DNA of 64,000 nucleotides from positions 62,001-126,000 of the forward strand of contig NZ_BRVN01000005.1 in NCBI RefSeq assembly GCF_026011735.1. Reading direction: 5' to 3'. Numbering within the stretch: the stretch's first letter is position 1; the number at the start of each line of letters is the position of its first letter. This DNA comes from Dietzia sp. NCCP-2495 (GTDB lineage: Bacteria; Actinomycetota; Actinomycetes; Mycobacteriales; Mycobacteriaceae). The notes beneath the pieces were generated by a model. The model saw nothing but the letters and a program-made list of their open reading frames with translations. It had not been told where the DNA came from and made no database searches. This document shows positions 8,108 to 16,138 of the stretch, one piece after another. Made by a program: the position numbers and the translations under genes.

Positions 8108-9948
8108 CGGAGTCCTCCGTCGTGTCCGGTGAGGTGCGCCGTGGCCTCGGCGTCGGCGCGCCACAGGCGCGCATAGGTCCCACCCGCGGCGAGGAGGTCG
8201 GTGTGGGTGCCCTGTTCCACGACCCGGCCGGAGTCGACGACGACGACGGAGTCCACACCCGTGATGGTGTGCAGGCGATGGGCGATCACCAGGACCGTTC
8301 TCCCGGCGACGAGGGAGGCGATGGCGGTCTGGATCTCGGCTTCGGACTCCGGGTCGGCGAACGCGGTGGCCTCGTCCAGGACGAGGACGGGCGAATCGGC
8401 GAGAAGGGCACGGGCGATCGAGAGTCGCTGGGCCTCGCCGCCGGACAGGTGGGCGTCCACGCCGATGACCGAGTCATATCCGTTCGGTAGCGCCAGGATC
8501 CGGTCGTGGATCCGGGCGGCACGGGCGGCCCGTTCGATCTCGACGTCTGTCGCGCCTTCGCGGGCGATCGCGATATTGGCGCGGACGGTGTTGCGGAGGA
8601 GCCGCACGTCCTGGAACACGAATCCCACCCGGGCGTAGAGCTCCTCGGGGGCCAGCTCGCGGATATCTACGCCGCCGATAGTGATGCGGCCGCCGGTGAC
8701 GTCGTGGAAGCGGGGCAGCAGCGCGGCCAGGGTCGACTTGCCGGCCCCGCTCGGGCCGACGAGGGCGGTGATGGTGCCCGGCTGCAGTGTGAGATCGACG
8801 CCGCGCAGCACCTCGACGCCCTCGCGGTAGGCGAAGTGGACGTTCTCGAATCGGACGGTGCCGGCGGCGGAGTCGTCGTCGTCGTCCGATCCGGGCGTGC
8901 TCGATCCGGGCGCGGTGTCGTGACGTTCGAGAGGCGGGGTGGACAGGAGTCGGTGGATCCGCACGGCGGCGGCGTCGGCCTGGCTGCGGGCCTGGGCCGC
9001 GTGACCCACGGTGAGCACCGTGCTGCCCAGGCCGAGGCCCAGGAGCAGGAACGGAAGCAGGTCGACCGGGTCGAGCGCGCCCGAGCCGATCATCGGCAGT
9101 CCGGCGAGCAGGATCGCGGTGAGCAGGAAGATCGGGTTGAGCAGGACGCCGGCCGCCGACTCGATGCGGGTCATGGGAGTGGACCACTCCGTGAAGTAGT
9201 CGGAGAACTCCTCCACGGCGGCGGCGTAGCGCGCGTGGGCCTGGCCGGCCTGTCCGAAAGTGCGGACCACCTGGATACCGTCGACGAACTCGATCGTCGT
9301 GGCCTCGGTCTTCTTCTCCAATTGCTGGTAGATCTCCATCTTGGCCCGGTGATCGCGGCCCACCATGAAGGTCAGCGCCACGGCGTACCCGACAAGCGGG
9401 GCGAGCAGCACCAGTGCGAGTCGCCAGTCGACCCAGATCAGGTAGATGAAGGTGAGCGCGGGGGTGGTGATGGCGGCGACGAACTCGACCTGCGCGTGGG
9501 CGATCAGATAGTGGATCGCCTCCACGTCGTCCTGCAGCGCCTTCTTGACCTCTGCGGAGCTGCGCGTACCGAACCATCCCAGGGGAACCCGGCGCAGGGT
9601 GTCGGCGATGAGGCGGCGCAGGTTCAGCTGGTTGTCGGCGTCCACGAGGTGGGTCCAGAACAGTGCGCCCGAATACAGCAGTGCGCGGGCGGCGAAGACG
9701 GCCACCGCCCAGCCGAGGAGCGGCCAGGCGTCGTCGACCCGGTCGGCGAGCATCACCCGGGCGGCCTCCACGATGAGGAGATACGGGACCACGGTGCAGA
9801 CCGAGGACAGGAACACGAGCGCCGCGGCCACCGCGAGGTGTGGACGGACCGGCGCGAGGATCTCGGCGCGGGCTCGTGTCTCCTCGGAGCGGTCGGGTCG
9901 TTCGGCGGACGCCGCGGCCGGGGCCGGGTCCGCGGTGGGTGTGGTCAT
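8104..9948 (-). CDS. ABC exporter-fold ATPase/permease, first subunit
   Basis: This 614-residue half-transporter is the partner of the next gene. About 30 polar N-terminal residues precede the membrane domain (about 35-330, including LGWFGTRSSAEVKKALQDD, a coupling-helix region). The ATPase domain has GPSGAGKST, HLSGGEAQRLSIARALL and VLVLDEATAFADPES. It lacks an extra siderophore-reductase domain like the one on mycobacterial IrtA, so if it imports iron-siderophores, reduction must happen elsewhere. A leader of about 40 nt, with GAGGCGG before the ATG, connects it to a promoter overlapped by an iron box. Confidence 0.9.
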   Translation of the reverse strand: MTTPTADPAPAAASAERPDRSEETRARAEILAPVRPHLAVAAALVFLSSVCTVVPYLLIVEAARVMLADRVDDAWPLLGWAVAVFAARALLYSGALFWTHLVDADNQLNLRRLIADTLRRVPLGWFGTRSSAEVKKALQDDVEAIHYLIAHAQVEFVAAITTPALTFIYLIWVDWRLALVLLAPLVGYAVALTFMVGRDHRAKMEIYQQLEKKTEATTIEFVDGIQVVRTFGQAGQAHARYAAAVEEFSDYFTEWSTPMTRIESAAGVLLNPIFLLTAILLAGLPMIGSGALDPVDLLPFLLLGLGLGSTVLTVGHAAQARSQADAAAVRIHRLLSTPPLERHDTAPGSSTPGSDDDDDSAAGTVRFENVHFAYREGVEVLRGVDLTLQPGTITALVGPSGAGKSTLAALLPRFHDVTGGRITIGGVDIRELAPEELYARVGFVFQDVRLLRNTVRANIAIAREGATDVEIERAARAARIHDRILALPNGYDSVIGVDAHLSGGEAQRLSIARALLADSPVLVLDEATAFADPESEAEIQTAIASLVAGRTVLVIAHRLHTITGVDSVVVVDSGRVVEQGTHTDLLAAGGTYARLWRADAEATAHLTGHDGGLR

Positions 9949-9995
9949 GCTGCCGCCTCTGCTGCGTATTAGAGCCGCTGTGGGAAATCGGCTCC

Positions 9996-10001
9996 AGAGT
10001 A
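9996..10001 (-). promoter_or_regulatory. -10 element of the ABC transporter operon (TACTCT)
   Basis: TACTCT on the minus strand lies 16 bp downstream of the iron box at 10018-10036. The same spacing occurs at the other single-box promoter in this window, near 61.3 kb. Confidence 0.5.
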
Positions 10002-10017
10002 GATCAGGCAGACGAAG

Positions 10018-10036
10018 TTAGGGAAGGGTGCCCTAA
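10018..10036. promoter_or_regulatory. IdeR/DtxR-type iron box
   Basis: This 19-bp element has perfect outer arms TTAGGG and CCCTAA and matches the IdeR consensus (TTAGGTTAGSCTAACCTAA) at 13 of 19 positions. It occupies the -35 area of the ABC transporter promoter. Iron-loaded repressor bound here would block transcription when iron is plentiful. Confidence 0.75.
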
Positions 10037-10037
10037 G

Positions 10038-11000
10038 TTAACGGGGTGTGAGCACCATCTTCCCGGTCGTGCGTCCGGTCTCTCCGAGCCGGTGGGCCTC
10101 GGGGGCCTCGTCGAGGGGGAAGACGGCGGCGATGGTCGGCCGCAATGCGCCCCGGTCAACCAGGTCGGTAAGGGAGTACAGGTTGTGGCGAGAGGAGTCG
10201 ACCAGCATGCGTAGGGCCCGTACTCCCAGCCTGTCGGCCTCGGCGAAGAGCTCGTCCGATCCCACCGGGAGGATCGACACCAGGGTCCCGCCGGGGCGCA
10301 GAACCCGAAGGGACTCCAGCGCTGTCTCGCCGCCGATCGTGTCGAACACGACGTCCACCCCGGACACCGCGTCGGCTATTGACGTGTCGCGGTAGTCGAT
10401 TACCTCGTCAGCACCCAGTTCCCGCAGGAAGTCGTGCTTGGCGGCACTGGCCGTGCCGATCACGTGGGCGCCCCGGGCCTTGGCGATCTGCACCGCCACG
10501 TGCCCGACACCGCCGGCCGCGGCATGGATCAGGACCCGCTGCCCGGGCTCGATGGCGGCGTATTCGACGAGGGCCTGCCACGCGGTGAGGCCGACCAGGG
10601 GAAGCGCGGCGGCCTGAACGTGGTCCAGCGAGACGGGCTTGGGGGCGAACCAGCTCGCGGGCGCGGAGACGTACTCGGCATGTGCTCCGTGGCCGAACGG
10701 ATACGAGAGCATCCCATAGACCTCGTCGCCGGGGGAGAAGCGGGCGACACCGATCCCCACCTCCTCGACCACGCCCGACAGGTCCCAGCCGAGGACGAAC
10801 GGCGGCTCGCCGATGAGACCGCGACCGGCGCGGTTCTTCCAGTCGGTGGGATTGACGCTGGCGGCTTCGACGCGGATCAGGATCTCGTTCGTCCGCGGGG
10901 CCGGGCGGGGGAGATCGACCACGGCCAGGACCTCGGGTCCGCCGAGTGACTCCTGCGAGACGGCGCGCATGGTGGGGCGAGGAGGTCGGGGAGGGGTCAT
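10038..11000 (-). CDS. zinc-free MDR oxidoreductase, quinone-reductase type
   Basis: This is a 320-residue medium-chain dehydrogenase/reductase. The N-terminal GroES-like part includes VEAASVNPTDWKNRAG and LGWDLSGVVEEVG. The Rossmann domain has VLIHAAAGGVGHVAVQIAKA and binds NADP(H). No structural-zinc cysteines are seen, which fits the quinone oxidoreductase branch. The substrate cannot be deduced. The ATG at 11000 is supported by CATCCT 7 nt upstream; a shorter start (MRAVSQESLGG) is possible. It is not part of the mycobacterial syntenic backbone. Confidence 0.85.
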   Translation of the reverse strand: MTPPRPPRPTMRAVSQESLGGPEVLAVVDLPRPAPRTNEILIRVEAASVNPTDWKNRAGRGLIGEPPFVLGWDLSGVVEEVGIGVARFSPGDEVYGMLSYPFGHGAHAEYVSAPASWFAPKPVSLDHVQAAALPLVGLTAWQALVEYAAIEPGQRVLIHAAAGGVGHVAVQIAKARGAHVIGTASAAKHDFLRELGADEVIDYRDTSIADAVSGVDVVFDTIGGETALESLRVLRPGGTLVSILPVGSDELFAEADRLGVRALRMLVDSSRHNLYSLTDLVDRGALRPTIAAVFPLDEAPEAHRLGETGRTTGKMVLTPR

Positions 11001-11007
11001 GCGCCCC

Positions 11008-11013
11008 AGGATG
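11008..11013 (-). promoter_or_regulatory. candidate leaderless -10 (CATCCT)
   Basis: On the minus strand CATCCT is followed by 7 nt and the ATG at 11000. Confidence 0.45.
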
Positions 11014-11026
11014 TCAGAGACCGACG

Positions 11027-11899
11027 TCAGTTAGTCGATTCGAGAACGACGTCGGTGCCGGAGAGGTCGATGGTCATACCCCCGTCCACGACGCGCACGC
11101 CGGTGAGCGTCACGCCCTCGGGGAGTTCGGCGAGCGTCGAGTCCATCATCGACACCGTTCCCCCGAGGAGTTCGGGCGGAAGGGTGAACCCGAACACCGA
11201 CGCCTGCTGCGGGTCCATCTCGAGGTTCCCGCCGTTGAGGCGCGGGGTCACGACGGCCTCGGCGAGGCCGCTGATCGAGACCTTCAGCGTCCCGGATGCG
11301 GGATCGGACACGATGTTCTGCACCTGGATCAGCCCGCCGAGCATGGAGTCTCCGGCGCCCTGATCGTTCAGCGCGGCCTGGGTCATGGCCTCGTCGGAGA
11401 CGAACGCGGTCCCGGTGAGCGAATCGATGTGTGTGGTCTCGCCCTCGGAGCTCACTCCCTCGGCCCGGACGTCGATCGCGGGGGCCGGTCCGGTGGCGCC
11501 CTCGGCGGGGGAGCCGTCGGTGGTGAGGTGAACCGAGCCGAGCGTGCCGGTGAAGTACGACAGCAGAACGGGCCGTGCGCCGAGGTCGACCTGTGCGGGC
11601 GAGCCCAGAGAGGAGGCGACCTCTTCGGTCATCTGCTGCTTGATCGAGTTCCGGAGTCCGAACTCGAGGCCGACGAGCCCCAGGACGAGTACGAGCACCG
11701 TGACACCGCCGATGAGCGCGATGATCGGGCCGCGCCGGCGGCGCCCGGTGTCGCCGCCCTGGCCACCAGAGGTGCCGGCGGCGGGACCGTTGTCCGGGCC
11801 GCCGGCGACAGGGTAGGCGGCGGCGAACTGCTGGGTGTCGGCATTCTGGACGCCGGGCTGGTCGTAGGCAGGGAGTCGCTGGGTGTCGTGCGGCTGCAT
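11027..11899 (-). CDS. DUF2993 (LmeA-like) membrane-anchored protein
   Basis: This is a 290-residue protein. A polar Gln/Gly/Pro-rich cytoplasmic segment of about 55 residues is followed by one membrane helix (about 58-78, IIALIGGVTVLVLVLGLVGL). An extracytoplasmic DUF2993 domain follows, beginning around SIKQQMTEEVASSLGSPAQV. DUF2993 includes LmeA, a periplasmic phospholipid-binding protein involved in mannan synthesis in mycobacteria. A related lipid-binding role is plausible but not shown. It sits where mycobacteria have the membrane protein Rv0479c. GAGAAT lies 7 nt before the ATG. Confidence 0.8.
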   Translation of the reverse strand: MQPHDTQRLPAYDQPGVQNADTQQFAAAYPVAGGPDNGPAAGTSGGQGGDTGRRRRGPIIALIGGVTVLVLVLGLVGLEFGLRNSIKQQMTEEVASSLGSPAQVDLGARPVLLSYFTGTLGSVHLTTDGSPAEGATGPAPAIDVRAEGVSSEGETTHIDSLTGTAFVSDEAMTQAALNDQGAGDSMLGGLIQVQNIVSDPASGTLKVSISGLAEAVVTPRLNGGNLEMDPQQASVFGFTLPPELLGGTVSMMDSTLAELPEGVTLTGVRVVDGGMTIDLSGTDVVLESTN

Positions 11900-11906
11900 T
11901 CGTCCG

Positions 11907-11912
11907 ATTCTC
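11907..11912 (-). promoter_or_regulatory. candidate leaderless -10 (GAGAAT)
   Basis: On the minus strand GAGAAT is followed by 7 nt and the ATG of the DUF2993 gene. Confidence 0.45.
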
Positions 11913-12020
11913 TCCGATTCCGGCCCGGCTCGCAGAACTGCAGGTCAGGCCGGGCGATAGCGTGTCATCTCGGTCTTGGCCAACCGAAAATCGCCGGGGC
12001 CCGGCCGGGCTCCCGCGGTC

Positions 12021-12521
12021 TCAGAGCGATGCGGTCCAGCGGTTGAGCTGCTCGTACTCGGCGACCAGCAGGCGCCGGAGGTGGTCCACGACCAGCTTCT
12101 CGAGCTTGCCGCCCATCAGCGGCACGGACACCTTGACGCTGCCCGAGACGTTCTCCACGGCCACACCGTCGGAGGCGACGGCCTCGGATCCGCCCTCGAT
12201 GCGGCCGAGGCCGCCGGCGGCGTCGGCTTTGGCGTTGCCGAGGAACCGCTCGCCGTCAAATCCGCTGATCACGTTGGTCCGCACCACGACCAACTGGCCG
12301 GGGATCACCTTGCGCGCGATGTCCGGGATGTCGTCGTCGGGGATGTGCTGGGTGGTGGTCACGGTGATCGAGTCGTCGGTGAGGTCGAAGGCGTCGAGCG
12401 TGTCCTTCGAGGTGCCGACAGCCGAGATGCGGTCGTGCCAGAAGGCCTCCTCGCGGAGGGCGTTGAACACCGTCTCGATGGGAGCCTCGATGCGAGCGTT
12501 GTGCGTGAACCTGGTCGCCAT
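12021..12521 (-). CDS. DUF2505 domain protein
   Basis: This 166-residue protein begins [20 protein letters not shown], typical of the START/SRPBCC-like fold of DUF2505. Alternating strands and a C-terminal helix ([19 protein letters not shown]) follow. Function is unknown; the fold suggests binding a hydrophobic ligand. The ATG at 12521 is chosen over the TTG at 12542 because TATCGT lies 8 nt upstream and the family starts here. It is divergent from murB, as in mycobacteria (Rv0481c position). Confidence 0.85.
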   Translation of the reverse strand: MATRFTHNARIEAPIETVFNALREEAFWHDRISAVGTSKDTLDAFDLTDDSITVTTTQHIPDDDIPDIARKVIPGQLVVVRTNVISGFDGERFLGNAKADAAGGLGRIEGGSEAVASDGVAVENVSGSVKVSVPLMGGKLEKLVVDHLRRLLVAEYEQLNRWTASL

Positions 12522-12529
12522 AGGCTCAG

Positions 12530-12535
12530 ACGATA
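12530..12535 (-). promoter_or_regulatory. leaderless -10 (TATCGT) of the DUF2505 gene
   Basis: On the minus strand TATCGT is followed by 8 nt and ATG. It lies 12 bp from the divergent murB -10, so the two promoters share a very short control region. Confidence 0.55.
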
Positions 12536-12547
12536 CAAGCAACGGAC

Positions 12548-12553
12548 TAGTCT
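12548..12553 (+). promoter_or_regulatory. leaderless -10 of murB (TAGTCT)
   Basis: TAGTCT is followed by 7 nt and then GTG at 12561, which fixes the murB start. Confidence 0.7.
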
Positions 12554-12560
12554 CGGGCAG

Positions 12561-13784
12561 GTGACTGTGAACTCCTCCGAGCCAGACGGATCAGCCCGGA
12601 CCACGCCTGACGTGCAGGTACAGAGCACGCCTGACGTGCCGGCACGGACCACGCCTGACGTGCCGGGCCGGGCCGCCGATCCGACGGTCCGCGGACTGAG
12701 CGGACTGGACGGCGTCGTGGCCGCACCCGCGACGACGCTGTCCGAGCTCACGACCCTGCGGATCGGCGGCCGTCCGCGGGCACTGCTCGAGTGCGTGACG
12801 GCCGATGCGGTGGTGGAGGTGGTCCGCGCGCTGGACGAGGCCTCCGAGCCGGTGTTGGTGCTCGGCGGCGGGTCGAACCTCGTGGTGGCGGGTGGCGACC
12901 TGGACCTGACGGTGGTGGCGGTGCGGAACCGGGAGGTCGAGTACCTGGACGGCTCCGGTGAGCTGATCGTTCGCGCCGGAGCGGGCCTGACCTGGGATGA
13001 TCTCGTCGCCGACACCGTCGAGCGCGGGTACGGCGGCCTCGAGTGCCTGTCCGGCATTCCGGGGTCGGTCGGTGCCACGCCGGTCCAGAACGTGGGCGCG
13101 TACGGGGTCGAGGTCTCGCAGATCCTGCACCGTGTCCGCTGGTTCGACCGCCGGACCGGCGTCGTGGAGTGGGTCACGCCGGAGGCGCTGGGCCTGGCCT
13201 ACCGCACGTCGGTCCTCAAGAACACGGATCGTGCGGTGGTGCTGGAGGTCGAGTTCCGGCTCGACGCCGCCGGTCGGAGCGAACCGATTCGCTACGCCGA
13301 ACTCGCCGGGCGCCTCGGTGTGGAACCGGGGGAGCGGACCGACCCGGCCACGGTGCGCGAGACCGTGCTGGAGCTGCGGCGCGGCAAGGGGATGGTGCTC
13401 GACGACGACGACAACGACACCTGGAGCGCCGGGTCGTTCTTCACCAACCCGGTGATCCGTGATGAGGCTCTCCCCGCCGTCCGCGATCGTGTCGCGGGAA
13501 AGCTCGGGGATGGCGTGGCCGAGCAGATGCCGGCGTTCGCGGCGCCCGGTGGGACCAAGCTCTCGGCGGGCTGGTTGATCGAGCGGGCCGGTTTCGGCAA
13601 GGGTTATCCCTCGTCGTCGTCGCCGGCACGCCTGTCCACCAAGCACACCCTCGCGCTCACCAACCGGGGGGCGGCCACGGCCGATGACGTGATCGCGCTG
13701 GCCCGTGACGTGCGTGACGGCGTCCGGGAGGCGTTCGGCGTCGACCTGCACCCCGAGCCCGTCTGGGTGGGCTGCAGCATCTGA
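12561..13784 (+). CDS. murB: UDP-N-acetylenolpyruvoylglucosamine reductase
   Basis: MurB is the FAD enzyme that reduces UDP-GlcNAc-enolpyruvate with NADPH to UDP-MurNAc, the second committed step of peptidoglycan synthesis. The 407-residue protein has the FAD-binding motif [41 protein letters not shown] and the catalytic-serine region [13 protein letters not shown]. It ends with [11 protein letters not shown]. An extra 45-residue N-terminus holds three 8-residue repeats starting TPDV. The GTG start follows from the leaderless promoter. Upstream frame extension into the DUF2505 gene is not real. Confidence 0.95.
   Translation: MTVNSSEPDGSARTTPDVQVQSTPDVPARTTPDVPGRAADPTVRGLSGLDGVVAAPATTLSELTTLRIGGRPRALLECVTADAVVEVVRALDEASEPVLVLGGGSNLVVAGGDLDLTVVAVRNREVEYLDGSGELIVRAGAGLTWDDLVADTVERGYGGLECLSGIPGSVGATPVQNVGAYGVEVSQILHRVRWFDRRTGVVEWVTPEALGLAYRTSVLKNTDRAVVLEVEFRLDAAGRSEPIRYAELAGRLGVEPGERTDPATVRETVLELRRGKGMVLDDDDNDTWSAGSFFTNPVIRDEALPAVRDRVAGKLGDGVAEQMPAFAAPGGTKLSAGWLIERAGFGKGYPSSSSPARLSTKHTLALTNRGAATADDVIALARDVRDGVREAFGVDLHPEPVWVGCSI
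12602..12673 (+). repeat. 24-bp in-frame repeat in the murB 5' end
   Basis: CACGCCTGACGTGC recurs at 12602, 12626 and 12650, exactly 24 bp apart. It encodes [16 protein letters not shown] and TPDVPGR-type units in a linker before the enzyme fold. Confidence 0.8.
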
Positions 13785-13895
13785 CCCCCGCGCCCACCGG
13801 AACGGCCGCGCCTGGCAGGCTGGTACATGACCTGTCGTTCCTGACCTCACCCCGCGCGCCCGCCACCGCGGCCGCCGATTTCTGGAGATTGCCCC

Positions 13896-15092
13896 GTGGA
13901 CCTGTTCGCGTACCCGGTGTCGCTCGTCATGAAGTTCTGGCATTGGGCGCTGAGCTTCGTGGTAGACCCCGACTCGGGCGTCGCCTGGGTGGGCTCCGTG
14001 CTCCTGCTGGTGGTGACAGTGCGGCTGCTGCTCCTACGGTCCATGTGGCGGCAGCAGTACTCGATGCGCAAGATGGCGCAGCTCGCCCCCAAGATGAAGG
14101 AGCTGCAGCTTAAGTACTCCGGCCGCAAGTCTCCCGAGGACCGCCAGGAGCAGGCCCAGGAGATGCAGGCCCTGTACGCCGACGCCGGGGTGAACCCCCT
14201 GGCCGGCTGCCTGCCACTCCTCGTGCAGATCCCCGTGTTCCTGGGCCTGTACTACGTGCTGCTCAACTTCTCGCCTCCCGGCAAGACCATCGAGGAGGCC
14301 TCGCAGATGACCAACGGGGCGTTCGGGCCCGAGCAGGTATCGTCGTTCCTCAACGCCGAGATCTTCGGGGTGCCGCTGGCGTCGTACATCCGGATGCCGC
14401 AGGAGGTCATGGACTCCCTGCACCCGGGCCTCGAGCGCGCGGACATCCTCATGCTGGCCGTGCCGCTGTTCGTACTGGCCGGCATTGCCACCTTCATCAA
14501 CATGTGGAACTCCTTCCGCCGGCAGAAGGCCGCCAAGCTGGCGGAGAAGGAGGCGATCGCCGAGGTCGAGGCCGAGGCCCGCGCCGGCGGTCCGGTCGTC
14601 GACGGTGAGGTGCTCGAGATCGACGGCGAGTCCGTCACGAGCAGCATCGACGACGGGGCGGATGGTCGCGGTGACGGCCGCGACCGGGACTCCGATCGGG
14701 ATTCCGATCGGGCCGACGGAACCCCGGGGACCCCAGCCAAGGCGGGTGCCGCGGGCGCGGGCGCCGGGGCAGGAGCCGATGGCGCCGGTGCCGCCGGTGG
14801 CGGTGGCGCTGGTGCCGCCGGTGCCGCCGGTACCGACAAGCCCCAGGACTTCCAGTCGATCGCCGAGTCCATGACCGAGTCGATGAACCAGTCGATGAAG
14901 ATCATGATGTACCTGTTCCCGTTCTTCCCGATCGTGGGCGCGTACTTCTTCAACTTCCCCATCGCGATCGGCCTGTACTGGCTCACCAACAACGTCTGGA
15001 CCGCCGTGCAGTCGCACTTCTTCATGGAGAAGCTTGAGAAAGAGCTGCCGATGAAGGGACACGAGGGCCTGCCGCCCAGCGCGTTCATGTAG
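13896..15092 (+). CDS. yidC: YidC/Oxa1-family membrane protein insertase
   Basis: This is a 398-residue insertase that helps place proteins in the cytoplasmic membrane. The conserved fold is present: a hydrophobic segment near residue 30-48, a positively charged hairpin region MAQLAPKMKELQLKYSG, GCLPLLVQIPVFLGLYYVL, and late membrane helices with FFPIVGAYFFNFPIAIGLYW. Between the third and fourth conserved parts, about residues 215-325, there is an acidic then Gly/Ala-rich insertion. The GTG start is preceded by GGAGA. The context (stand-alone, after murB) and no rnpA neighbour suggest an additional paralogue rather than the oriC-linked copy. Confidence 0.85.
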   Translation: MDLFAYPVSLVMKFWHWALSFVVDPDSGVAWVGSVLLLVVTVRLLLLRSMWRQQYSMRKMAQLAPKMKELQLKYSGRKSPEDRQEQAQEMQALYADAGVNPLAGCLPLLVQIPVFLGLYYVLLNFSPPGKTIEEASQMTNGAFGPEQVSSFLNAEIFGVPLASYIRMPQEVMDSLHPGLERADILMLAVPLFVLAGIATFINMWNSFRRQKAAKLAEKEAIAEVEAEARAGGPVVDGEVLEIDGESVTSSIDDGADGRGDGRDRDSDRDSDRADGTPGTPAKAGAAGAGAGAGADGAGAAGGGGAGAAGAAGTDKPQDFQSIAESMTESMNQSMKIMMYLFPFFPIVGAYFFNFPIAIGLYWLTNNVWTAVQSHFFMEKLEKELPMKGHEGLPPSAFM

Positions 15093-15121
15093 GCGCGGGC
15101 TGCTCTGGAGCCTGCCCGGTC

Positions 15122-15268
15122 CGATCCGGCGCCCGCTCGGCCTGCCCGGCTCGCGCCTATTCCGCGCCCGCTCGCCGATTCCACCGCGTCCGCGCTGAGC
15201 CGTCACTCCGGTACGGTTTCAGGATTTGCGTCCTGGGGAAACGCTGACCGGACTGACGGCTCGGCAAT
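15122..15268. repeat. 147-bp direct repeat, copy 1, with long hairpin
   Basis: This is nearly identical to 15336-15482, an offset of exactly 214 bp. The second half folds on itself: GAGCCGTCACTCCGGT pairs with ACCGGACTGACGGCTC (15 of 16), and an inner hairpin CAGGA-TTTGCG-TCCTG lies between the arms. It may be an intergenic repeat family or a structured RNA. Confidence 0.85.
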
Positions 15269-15335
15269 AGCTGGCCCGATCAGGCTCGAGCTGGCGCGCG
15301 CCTGGCCCGTGCGGCCAGCCGGCGCCCGCCCGGCT

Positions 15336-15482
15336 CGATCCGGCGCCCGCTCGGCCTGCCCGGCTCGCGCCTATCCCGCGCCCGCTCGCCGTTTCCGCTG
15401 CGTCCGCGCTGAGCCGTCACTCCGGTACGGTTTCAGGATTTGCGTCCTGGGGAAACGCTGACCGGACTGACGGCTCGGCAAT
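15336..15482. repeat. 147-bp direct repeat, copy 2, with long hairpin
   Basis: This is the second copy of the element at 15122-15268. The paired arms are intact while unpaired flanks differ slightly (for example ATTCC against TTTCC). Short 10-bp tandem repeats (GGTTGGCCCT) follow directly. Confidence 0.85.
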
Positions 15483-15569
15483 GGTTGGCCCTGGTTGGCC
15501 CTGGCTGGCCCGCTCAGGCACGCTCAGGCTCGAACCGGCACGGCGGCGAGGCGTGTCCTGCCGGGAACG

Positions 15570-16025
15570 GAGCAGGACGCGGAGCAGGACGCGGAGTTCG
15601 ACACCGTCGTCATGGGGCGCGCGACCCATCAGGTCGCCGTGGACGAGGGACTGGTCAGTGGCTACCCGCACCTGCGGCAATACGTGTTCACCCGCCGACC
15701 CGACGGGCTGCCCGCCGAGGACGGGCTCACCATCACGACGGAGGACCCGGTGGCGGTGGTCCGGAAGCTCAAGGCGGAGGAGTCGGATCTCGACGACTGG
15801 TTGTGTGGCGGCGGAACACTCGCCGGGACGCTGGTCGACGAGATCGATGAGTTCCGACTCAAGGTCAATCCGTTCGTCCTCGGTCGGGGGATCCCGTTGG
15901 TCGGCGCGCGAACCGCGTCTCCGGACGCTGACGCGACTCCGGCGGTCCCGCTCATCGGCCTCATGCGCCGGCGGGTCAAGGCGTTCGACAGTGGGGTGAC
16001 GTACGTGGAATACGCACGCGCATAG
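15570..16025 (+). pseudogene. truncated dihydrofolate-reductase/RibD-like protein
   Basis: From EFDTVVMGRATHQVA onward this is a RibD C-terminal/dihydrofolate-reductase-like protein, with YPHLRQYVFTRRP, LCGGGTLAGTLVDEIDEF and FVLGRGIPLVG. About 40 N-terminal residues that normally form the first strand and part of the NADPH site are missing. In their place is low-complexity sequence, including a duplicated GGAGCAGGACGC, directly after the 147-bp repeat copies. No ATG, GTG or TTG with a ribosome site is well placed in frame. I read it as a decayed gene whose 5' end was replaced. Confidence 0.65.
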
Positions 16026-16074
16026 GGTATTCCGACGCTAGCGGGGACCTGATGCCGATAGCCTGCAGGTAATC

Positions 16075-16132
16075 ACCTGCGGGTGAGCGCCCCTCCCGGG
16101 AAATGACCTGTGGGTGAGCGCCCCTCCCGGGA
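16075..16132 (+). repeat. 31-bp direct repeat, two copies
   Basis: ACCTGYGGGTGAGCGCCCC starts at 16075 and 16106 and continues TCCCGGGAA. The second copy runs into the ribosome site GAAGGAG of the next gene, so it forms part of that leader. Confidence 0.75.
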
Positions 16133-16138
16133 AGGAGC

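Noticed and set aside
11976-12560. N-terminal extension joining murB to upstream sequence
   Set aside because: The extension is antisense to the DUF2505 gene, and a leaderless promoter marks GTG 12561 as the start.
15622-16025. Intact short reductase gene starting at an internal Met
   Set aside because: A start inside VVMGR would remove the core of the fold. The 5' part looks replaced, so pseudogene is the better call.
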